This document shows, one piece after another, positions 6,541-11,992 of a stretch of 11,992 bases of DNA. The stretch spans positions 1-11,992 of the forward strand of contig CAYZDV010000058.1 of the NCBI GenBank assembly GCA_964477275.1, read 5' to 3'. Under the pieces are notes generated by a model. The model saw nothing but the letters and a program-made list of their open reading frames with translations. It made no database searches and was not told where the DNA came from. Source of the DNA: CAYZDV01 sp964477275 (lineage in GTDB: Bacteria > Acidobacteriota > Aminicenantia > Aminicenantales > Aminicenantaceae). Numbering within the stretch: the stretch's first letter is position 1; each line of letters starts with the position of its first letter. Both the position numbers and the translations under genes were made by a program.

Positions 6541-7055
6541 TCCTCCCCCTCGAGCGTCTCACGGCTGCTGAAGGCCATCACCATTCGGGCAAAAGACCTG
6601 GCTTCTTCCAGGTCAGCTTCATCAGGATGGGTGTGGGCTGAAGCGGCCATCTCCGCCCAGAGCCTGTGCTCAGGAGAGCGGGAGAGAATTTCCATGGCCC
6701 GCATGGAGACTTTTCCCCGGCAGGAAAACGTGGCAAGAATTTTTGCCTGGGAAGCGGAGACCGCCGCATGCTCCAGGGCCTGCCGGGAGAGATGGCTGCC
6801 GGTATGCGAGCCGTGTGTGGAGAAAATAGCGATTTTCTTCCCCCGGGGGATTTTTTTGAGAAAGGTTTCGACTCTGGCGGGAACGCCATGAGAATGAACG
6901 GGAAACCCGATGAACAGAAGATGATAATCCTTGACGTCCTCAACCTGATCGATGGGCTTGATAGTTTTCTCGCCTTCCAGGGCATCAAAGATGGCTTCGG
7001 CGACTTTTTTCGTGTTTCCCGTCTGGCTGAAGTAGGCAACCAGAATCCTGGTCAT
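6537..7055 (-). CDS. Flavodoxin family protein
   Basis: A cytosolic FMN-binding electron carrier of 172 residues. The phosphate-binding loop is SQTGNT (10-15) after the first strand ILVAYF. LLFIGFPVHSHGVPARVETFLKKI (47-69) and KIAIFSTHGSHTG (74-86) supply the loops that usually surround the flavin ring. The C-terminal part FSCRGKVSMRAM...SPEH...HPDEADLEEARSFAR belongs to a subgroup of small flavodoxin-like proteins, sometimes annotated as BilS-like; the redox partner cannot be told. The start is ATG 7055 because AAGGAG (7068-7063) stands seven bases upstream; an earlier start at 7079 would put that site inside the gene. The upstream region holds repeat copy B, which separates it from the kinase gene. 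It converges on DUF2905 with overlapping stops. Confidence 0.9.
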   Translation of the reverse strand: MTRILVAYFSQTGNTKKVAEAIFDALEGEKTIKPIDQVEDVKDYHLLFIGFPVHSHGVPARVETFLKKIPRGKKIAIFSTHGSHTGSHLSRQALEHAAVSASQAKILATFSCRGKVSMRAMEILSRSPEHRLWAEMAASAHTHPDEADLEEARSFARMVMAFSSRETLEGED

Positions 7056-7062
7056 CTCTGCA

Positions 7063-7068
7063 CTCCTT
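7063..7068 (-). promoter_or_regulatory. Ribosome binding site fixing the flavodoxin start
   Basis: On the minus strand AAGGAG lies seven bases before the ATG at 7055, which is also where homology to flavodoxins begins (MTRILVAYFSQTGNT). This rejects the longer frame from 7079. Confidence 0.8.
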
Positions 7069-7177
7069 AAAGAATTCAATTTGAGGCCTGAGTGGAAAAC
7101 TCACTGGCAGATTGGCCTTCTCAGAGTCCATAAAGGATATCATTTTTCCGCAAGAATTGAAAACACTCAGTAAAAAC

Positions 7178-7368
7178 GTAAGCATCTTTTATTCCGTGGA
7201 GGCTAATATTTTTTAGGATGGGTCCTGTCATGGGGTGTCCCCCGTCCGTCCTCGCTCCACCCATCCCCCGGTGGGCCCCTTCCGCTGCGGGCGTTGCGGG
7301 GGAGCACCCCATGCCACCCATCCTATTTTATAAGGAAATGGCCATTACCACGGAAAAAAAATGCTTCC
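7178..7368 (+). repeat. Long palindromic dispersed repeat, copy B
   Basis: An element of about 191 bp between the kinase and flavodoxin genes. Left end GTAAGCATCTTTTATTCCGTGG, right end the near-inverse CCACGGAAAAAAAATGCTTCC. The core at 7215-7324 has terminal arms AGGATGGGT/ACCCATCCT and inner arms CATGGGGTG then TCCCCCG, matched by CGGGGGA and CACCCCATG. Small hairpins (CCCA...TGGG, CCGC-T-GCGG) lie in the middle. A third ACCCATCC sits at 7259-7266. The orientation is opposite to copy A and the same as copy C. No protein is encoded. Confidence 0.9.
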
Positions 7369-7552
7369 AGTAAAAACCTAAGCCTTAGCCAATCCGTGAT
7401 GGCAATAAAGAGTGAGGGCTTGAGAGTCAGGAGCGCCCTGTGGAAACTTGAGCGGGCATGGTTTCTCTCAAAAGAGAAGAAGAGCGAAAGCGTCCGGCGA
7501 ACCCCAAACCTCACCCTTATCACGGAAAAGGAAATGGTTCCAGAAAAAAGAA
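7369..7552 (+). repeat. Second palindromic element with B-like ends but a different core
   Basis: Directly after copy B a related element follows. Its left end (TAAGCCTTAGCCAATCCGTGATGGC) matches the copy B left end at about two thirds of positions, and its right end (ATCACGGAAAAGGAAATGGTTCC) matches the right ends of A and B. It has its own inverted arms: CCGTGAT 7394-7400 with ATCACGG 7519-7525, and AAGAGTGAGG 7408-7417 with CCTCACCCTT 7509-7518, one mismatch. The interior differs from A and B; TTCTCT-CAAA-AGAGAA near 7460 forms a small hairpin. It ends 12 bases before the kinase stop codon. With copy B it fills most of the 508-base gene-free stretch 7056-7563; in the remainder (7069-7177) I see nothing clear. 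Confidence 0.65.
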
Positions 7553-7563
7553 CAATCTGAGCC

Positions 7564-10500
7564 CTATGGCGAGGAGAATACGGGACCTATCTCTTTTCTG
7601 GGAAGGACGATGGAGATTCTGGTCCCCTGGTTTTTCCGGCTGGAGACCAGGATCGAGCCGCCGTGGTCCTCGATGATTTTCCTGGAGATGGGGAGGCCGA
7701 GGCCTGTTCCCACTTCTTTTGTGGAAAAATTCGGTTCAAAGATTTTATCCAGGATTTTTTTCTCCATGCCGATTCCTGAATCCATGACCTCCAGCCTCAC
7801 CTCCGTCTCGGCATCAGAAACGCGGACCTCAATCTCTCCTTTGCCTTCGATGGCCTCGACGGCGTTGATGAAGATGTTGCGCAGAGCTATCCTGAGTTTG
7901 CTCCTGTCGCCATAGAAATAAAAGTCCTCTCCCCGATATGTTTCTTTGAAGCGAATTCTATCGGAGAGCATCTTTTTGTAGGGGAGCATGGTTTCTTCAA
8001 CAAGCTCCCTGATCGAGAAGAGCTCTTTCTCCAGGGACGCTTCCTTCGAGATGTCCAGGAAATCCTGGGCGATTTTCCGTAAGTTCTGGACTTCATTGAT
8101 GATGTAGGAAGCGGATTCTTCGAGTGTTCTGGCAAACCCTTTGCGTTTGTCCTTGTGGACACGGAGCAGATGTTCGGCAGAAAGCTGGATGGGAGTGAGC
8201 GGGTTTTTGATCTCGTGGGCGACTTTGCGGGCCATTTCCGTCCAGGCCACTTTTTTGCTCATATCCGCCAGTTCTTGCTGGTGCTTCTTCAGACTTTTGA
8301 TCATGGTGTTGAAGCCTTCGACAAGTGTCCGCATTTCGTCCTGGGATTTATGGGGGATGGAAATATCCAGGTTGCCCACGCTCACTTCTCTGGTGCCGAT
8401 GAGAAGCTTCTTGATCGGGGTGACGATGGTGTGGCCGATCCCGCGGGCGAAGACGAGGACAGCGCCGATGAAAAAGACAGAAATAAAGAAGAGAAATTCG
8501 ATCAACTCTTCCGTGGCCCTAAAAATCTCCTCCTGTTCTAAAGGAAAGGGAAGGGAGATGAGCAGGAGCGAATCGCCGAGCTGATAAGAAGTGGTCAACG
8601 TGTGGAAGGAGTAGCCGCCGATCCTCTGGGTCTGGGTGGAGAAAGGGTTGTTTTCATACTGGATTCTGTAATAGGTCTCTCCATCGATAAGTTCGGGAAG
8701 GAGGCCATAATCAAAAAATTCCCGGCGGCTGGAGGAAATCAGCATTCCGTCCTGATAGAGGTTCACGTCGTTGGAGATGATGGAGCTGATGGTGAGGATC
8801 ACATTCTCCGGGGGGACCGTCAGCGAAACCATCTCTTCCTGCTGAATGAGCATAAAATCCTCGACAATCCGCTGGGCAAAGCTGGCATGGATTTCCGCTT
8901 TTTCGGTGAAATGCTGGCTGAAGATCCGGGTGAAGAAGCTTCTTGTGAAGAAGGAGAAGAAAAGAAGGGGAATAAGAGCGATGAGCACAAAAGAGATGTA
9001 GACGCGGTTGGAGAAAGACCAGAAAGGATTCCTCACTTTTTTCCCTGAAGCGAGATAACCGAGAGAAAGGATAAGGAGGAGGAACATCAGGTACAGAAAG
9101 AAGATCCTCAGCAGATCCGTCAGATAGTTGTAAAAGTTTTTTTCCGGGACAAACAGCGAGTAAATCCGGCTGTTCTTCCGGAAATAGAAAGAGGCGAACT
9201 CTTTTCGTTTATCCCGGAAAGAGGACCAGAAAGACTCTCGAGAAGAGATGTCTTCAAGGAGAGCCGGAGGAATGCCGGAAGAAATATTGTTCGGGTTGAA
9301 AAGGAGCTTGCCCTCGATATCGAAAATGGCAAACCCCAGGTCAAGGCTGTTGAGAGAGGGAATGGAGGAGACCCTCAGCAGCTCAAAATAAGGGTTGGCG
9401 GAGTAGAGAAAGGGAAGCATGTCATAGTCAACGGAGAGTGAAAGGACCGTTCTTCCCAGATGCGTGTCGTCTTTGAACCAATCCCGGTAGCCGAGAAGAA
9501 TCTCTTTTTCCTGACCCATGATGCTGATGGACACGAATATTTTTGACCAGCTCCGGCTGAGCGGGAGGTCGAAATCGAGACTGTAGAGCTCAGGGATGTT
9601 TAAGGAGAAGCGGGAGAGAAGTTTTGTCTCCGGGTCCAGAACCTCCAGGCTGGAATACCAGTTAAACCTGGCAGCGGAGGTTCTTTCCCAGATGGAATGA
9701 GCAAAATCAGGGAATACAGCCTTCTGAAGGAAGGAGACAATGGAATCCTCTCTTTTATCCATCTCGGCCATGGACTGGTTCAGGAGGAAATCTGCCCAGA
9801 TTTCCTGGTAGCGGATGATATTCTGGACCGAATTCTGGATGAGAGACCTGTTCCGGCTGGCAATGGAGCAGTGGAGGCAGGCGTGAATGAAGAGGACAAA
9901 GACGAGAAAAGCGGAGAAGAGGACTTCTTTTCGCTTCAGGAATTTCAGGAAAAAAGCCAGGACAAGGGTTGTGACCAGAACCAGGGCTTGAAGAACGAAG
10001 AGGAAAGCCAGACCTGTCTCCCTGAAAAGGAAATAATAGCCGGTAAAGACAAGAAGTAAAGAGATTAACAGATGAAGAAAATGAGAGGAAAAAAGGGAGG
10101 CGATGCGCAGGCTGATGAAGACCAGAAAAATGCAGACGCCGAAAAAGAACAACAGGCTGAGATGGAGCAGTAGAAAAGGAAGCCTGGGAGTAAAGCGAAG
10201 AAGGTTGACGTTGGAGTTAGTGACGAGGCGAAATAAAAATTCCTGAAAGATAAAGAGAAAGAATACCGCAGCGATGACACAGGCGATATCCACAACCAGA
10301 GAAAGAGGCCAGACAAGCCTTTTCTTCGGCATCTTGAAAAGGGGACGGGAATAAAGCGTCAGGCAAGCGGCGATGAGAAAAAGAAAAAGAGCAGTGAGGA
10401 AGATGTCGGCCGGAGATTTGGTGAATTCGCCCAGCGAGAAGAAACTCGCCGGGGAAGGAGAGAAAATGGACAGGGAGCGGACTTTTTCCAGCTGGCTCAG

Positions 10501-11427
10501 GGGGAAAAGAATGAGGCGCAGCCCGATGAGAATCACGATCCCAATGAGCACAGGAAAAAACTTTGGTGCGGTAAAAAACGAAGGGGATTGAAGAAAATAA
10601 AGAAGCAGGGACAGAAGGGCGATGCTCAGGAGAATGTAGAAAAAAAGAAGAAGGTTGTCTCTCTGGGCGGTGGTCTTTGCCGGCAGGGAGGGAGCGCTGA
10701 GAGTGACGGTGGCCACGATCTTTTTTTCTTCGTTTCTCAACGGAAAGAGCAGCGTCCGGCTCTCATTGCGAGGCCCCGGCTGGCCGAAGTACTCGTCGTG
10801 ATGCCTGGAGAAAAGCCGTTCAAAACCGGAGACGTCATCCCGGAAATCCCAGTACTGGATGGCAGAATAATTCAGCAGCTTCGGCTTCAGAAAATGATAA
10901 TCTTTAAGGTAGGTGGTTTTGAAACGGGGGATGAAGGCCAGGAGTCGGTAGAAAACCATGAGTCCGCCGCTTTCGGTTTTCTCGACGGCTGCGAGGTAAA
11001 CAGAGGCTTTCTCGTCATTGATGATGAATGAGGACCGGTGAGAGATGCTGGAGGTGTTTTCAGCGGTCAGCGGAGAATTCAGAAAATCGACAACATTTCC
11101 CAGCCAGAGCGTGAGCTTGCCTTCTCGGGTGTAAAAAGCAACCCCTTCTCGTTCGGTGTCGAGGTTGAGCCTTTTCAACAGCCTGAACACCTCATCTTTT
11201 TCTTCAGAAAAGGGGAAGCTGGCCGCAAGGGATTTCTTCTGCTGCAATTCCGTGAGGAGGGCGTTGAATTCGTCCTGGATGGTTTTTTTCTGGCTTCTCA
11301 GTTGTCCGGGAGTCTTCTGGTAATAACTGACTGAGGTCAGGAGAGGAAGAACAAACGACAGGATCAGGAAAACAAGGGCCGCAGCGGCCAACAAGAGGCC
11401 TGCAAAAACAAATCTGTTCTTCTTCAT
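7564..11427 (-). CDS. Giant multi-pass membrane sensor histidine kinase, NtrY-like catalytic core
   Basis: A sensor kinase of about 1287 residues that should autophosphorylate on His1071 and pass phosphate to a response regulator. Numbering from ATG 11427: helix at about 6-31; a likely periplasmic domain to 257; a cluster of about eight helices between 258 and 520; a second large loop 525-770; helices near 773-794 and 809-829; a third loop 830-975; helix 976-997; HAMP 998-1050; HisKA with VAHEIKNPLTPIQLSAE (1069-1085); HATPase with N box Asn1188 in NAVEAI, G1 DSGIG (1216-1220), FEPNFSTK, and G2 GTGLGL (1240-1245). The H box resembles NtrY. There is no receiver domain. A TTG at 11442 overlapping the upstream stop (TTGA) would add five residues; neither start has a Shine-Dalgarno. 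The gene follows the DUF4783-like gene directly. No response regulator is in the window, unlike many NtrY-type pairs. The sensory region is unusually large and its ligand unknown. Confidence 0.92.
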   Translation of the reverse strand: MKKNRFVFAGLLLAAAALVFLILSFVLPLLTSVSYYQKTPGQLRSQKKTIQDEFNALLTELQQKKSLAASFPFSEEKDEVFRLLKRLNLDTEREGVAFYTREGKLTLWLGNVVDFLNSPLTAENTSSISHRSSFIINDEKASVYLAAVEKTESGGLMVFYRLLAFIPRFKTTYLKDYHFLKPKLLNYSAIQYWDFRDDVSGFERLFSRHHDEYFGQPGPRNESRTLLFPLRNEEKKIVATVTLSAPSLPAKTTAQRDNLLLFFYILLSIALLSLLLYFLQSPSFFTAPKFFPVLIGIVILIGLRLILFPLSQLEKVRSLSIFSPSPASFFSLGEFTKSPADIFLTALFLFLIAACLTLYSRPLFKMPKKRLVWPLSLVVDIACVIAAVFFLFIFQEFLFRLVTNSNVNLLRFTPRLPFLLLHLSLLFFFGVCIFLVFISLRIASLFSSHFLHLLISLLLVFTGYYFLFRETGLAFLFVLQALVLVTTLVLAFFLKFLKRKEVLFSAFLVFVLFIHACLHCSIASRNRSLIQNSVQNIIRYQEIWADFLLNQSMAEMDKREDSIVSFLQKAVFPDFAHSIWERTSAARFNWYSSLEVLDPETKLLSRFSLNIPELYSLDFDLPLSRSWSKIFVSISIMGQEKEILLGYRDWFKDDTHLGRTVLSLSVDYDMLPFLYSANPYFELLRVSSIPSLNSLDLGFAIFDIEGKLLFNPNNISSGIPPALLEDISSRESFWSSFRDKRKEFASFYFRKNSRIYSLFVPEKNFYNYLTDLLRIFFLYLMFLLLILSLGYLASGKKVRNPFWSFSNRVYISFVLIALIPLLFFSFFTRSFFTRIFSQHFTEKAEIHASFAQRIVEDFMLIQQEEMVSLTVPPENVILTISSIISNDVNLYQDGMLISSSRREFFDYGLLPELIDGETYYRIQYENNPFSTQTQRIGGYSFHTLTTSYQLGDSLLLISLPFPLEQEEIFRATEELIEFLFFISVFFIGAVLVFARGIGHTIVTPIKKLLIGTREVSVGNLDISIPHKSQDEMRTLVEGFNTMIKSLKKHQQELADMSKKVAWTEMARKVAHEIKNPLTPIQLSAEHLLRVHKDKRKGFARTLEESASYIINEVQNLRKIAQDFLDISKEASLEKELFSIRELVEETMLPYKKMLSDRIRFKETYRGEDFYFYGDRSKLRIALRNIFINAVEAIEGKGEIEVRVSDAETEVRLEVMDSGIGMEKKILDKIFEPNFSTKEVGTGLGLPISRKIIEDHGGSILVSSRKNQGTRISIVLPRKEIGPVFSSP

Positions 11428-11438
11428 GCTGGAAAAAT

Positions 11439-11879
11439 TCAAATCTTCTCTGCCTTTATTTCAATGATTTTCCAGGAGGCCTTCTCTCGCTGGCTTTTCT
11501 GATTCTCATCCTCGTTCACCAGGAGAAAGAAGGTGTGCAGGACGTATTGATTGTCGTTCCTGTTGTCCCTGAATGACCACCTGGCCTTGAAAATATAATG
11601 GTTGTCTTTGAGGTCGGGGGGAGGAACGATTTCGGAATAAAATTCAAAGGTCATGAAGGAGGAGAATATTTTTCTGAAGAGAAAAAAAGCCTGCTGGTTA
11701 GAGAGCTGGTCAGAAAAGGAGATGGGCTCGGGCAGAGAAATGTTGACCGCACTCCGGGAGGAAAAGAGCGGGTAGAGAATTCCGGGGTCGTTTTGAAGGA
11801 ATGCGTTTTCGATGTCCTGTGTTATTGGAGGGAGAAGGGAAAAAAGCACAGAACAGAGGAGGATGTTGAGGGTTGCCAC
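11439..11879 (-). CDS. Small exported DUF4783-like protein
   Basis: A 146-residue protein with a hydrophobic N-terminus (about 3-19) lacking the usual lysine or arginine before it, followed by DIENAFLQNDPGILYPLFSS, a middle segment QAFFLFRKIFSSF, and a C-terminus with repeated beta-strand pattern (YIFKARWSFRD, YVLHTFFLLV, WKIIEIKAEKI). This layout recalls the DUF4783/NTF2-like fold of small exported proteins; I am moderately sure of the resemblance, not of a function. The only start in the frame is GTG at 11879: the frame closes upstream at a TAG inside repeat copy C without another start codon. No Shine-Dalgarno is present, but a promoter ends seven bases before the GTG. Its stop overlaps or nearly touches the kinase start, so the two are co-transcribed, and it may serve as an envelope accessory of the sensor. 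Confidence 0.72.
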   Translation of the reverse strand: MATLNILLCSVLFSLLPPITQDIENAFLQNDPGILYPLFSSRSAVNISLPEPISFSDQLSNQQAFFLFRKIFSSFMTFEFYSEIVPPPDLKDNHYIFKARWSFRDNRNDNQYVLHTFFLLVNEDENQKSQREKASWKIIEIKAEKI

Positions 11880-11886
11880 TTCAAGA

Positions 11887-11916
11887 ATATTAGCACAGCT
11901 CTCTGGAGTGAGGCAA
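11887..11916 (-). promoter_or_regulatory. Extended -10 promoter of the DUF4783-like/kinase operon, probably leaderless
   Basis: On the minus strand TTGCCT (11916-11911), an 18-base spacer, then TAATAT (11892-11887) preceded by TGC, which makes an extended -10 box. Seven bases separate the -10 box from the GTG at 11879, so transcription should begin at or one base before the start codon. The -35 match is moderate. Confidence 0.5.
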
Positions 11917-11932
11917 GAGAAGCCGTCAAGGC

Positions 11933-11992
11933 GTAAGCATCTTTTTTTCCGTGGAGGCTAATATTTTTTTAGGATGGGTCCTGTCATGGGGT
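11933..11992 (+). repeat. Long palindromic dispersed repeat, copy C (cut by window end)
   Basis: The first 60 bases match copy B: GTAAGCATCTTTTTTTCCGTGG, then GAGGCTAATATTTTTTT, then the core start AGGATGGGTCCTGTCATGGGGT at 11971. Only one base-run length and a few positions differ. Same orientation as B. The rest lies beyond the window. It stands upstream of the DUF4783-like gene, and its left end supplies the in-frame stop before that gene. Confidence 0.9.

Noticed and set aside
3441..7368. Composite transposon bounded by copies A and B
   Set aside because: No transposase or integrase lies between them and the enclosed genes are ordinary metabolic genes; the copies are better read as independent elements.
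8155..11334. Several plus-strand frames of 70-148 codons across the kinase gene
   Set aside because: All are opposite a continuous kinase frame, are rich in charged low-complexity sequence, and show no family features or ribosome binding sites.
11917..11932. TTGACG on the minus strand as -35 box for the DUF4783-like gene
   Set aside because: It is 31 bases from the TAATAT box, too far; TTGCCT at 18 bases fits better.

Overview
The window looks like a piece of a draft bacterial chromosome (100-N scaffold gap at 1609-1708) from a moderately GC-rich, probably anaerobic heterotroph. All genes are ordinary bacterial families. The mix of a penicillin-acylase-family hydrolase, an acyl-CoA dehydrogenase/MeaB/methylmalonyl-CoA epimerase operon, a very large NtrY-like sensor kinase and many dispersed palindromic repeats suggests an uncultured lineage such as Candidatus Aminicenantes or a deltaproteobacterium-like group. 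That placement is a guess from gene content; no rRNA or other taxonomic marker is present.

Layout. (1) 2-1825 (+): a 5'-truncated penicillin acylase family hydrolase, interrupted by the gap. (2) 1884-3389 (-): a YHS/TRASH-like small membrane-anchored protein, acylphosphatase and thiD, read from a good sigma70-like promoter whose predicted start falls on the first ATG (leaderless). A GGGGACA/TGTCCCC hairpin overlaps the end of thiD. (3) 3390-3735: about 200 bp of palindromic repeat (copy A), then a clear promoter. (4) 3736-6540 (+): a tight operon of acyl-CoA dehydrogenase, meaB, methylmalonyl-CoA epimerase and a DUF2905 membrane protein. (5) 6537-7055 (-): a flavodoxin, converging on the operon with overlapping stop codons. 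(6) 7080-7563: a long intergenic region holding repeat copy B, followed directly by a second palindromic element that shares its ends but not its core. (7) 7564-11879 (-): a small exported DUF4783-like protein, then a giant orphan histidine kinase of about 1290 residues. (8) 11933-11992: repeat copy C, cut by the window end.

Functionally, the plus-strand operon fits beta-oxidation combined with propionate/methylmalonyl-CoA handling: the dehydrogenase oxidises acyl-CoA, the epimerase interconverts methylmalonyl-CoA epimers, and MeaB protects or reloads the B12-dependent mutase, which is not in this window. The kinase and the exported protein upstream of it probably form one envelope-sensing unit with its response regulator elsewhere.

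The most unusual content is the non-coding repeat family: about 190-200 bp, nested inverted repeats, at least three copies plus one relative in 12 kb, always between genes. No CRISPR array, tRNA, rRNA, integrase or transposase was seen.
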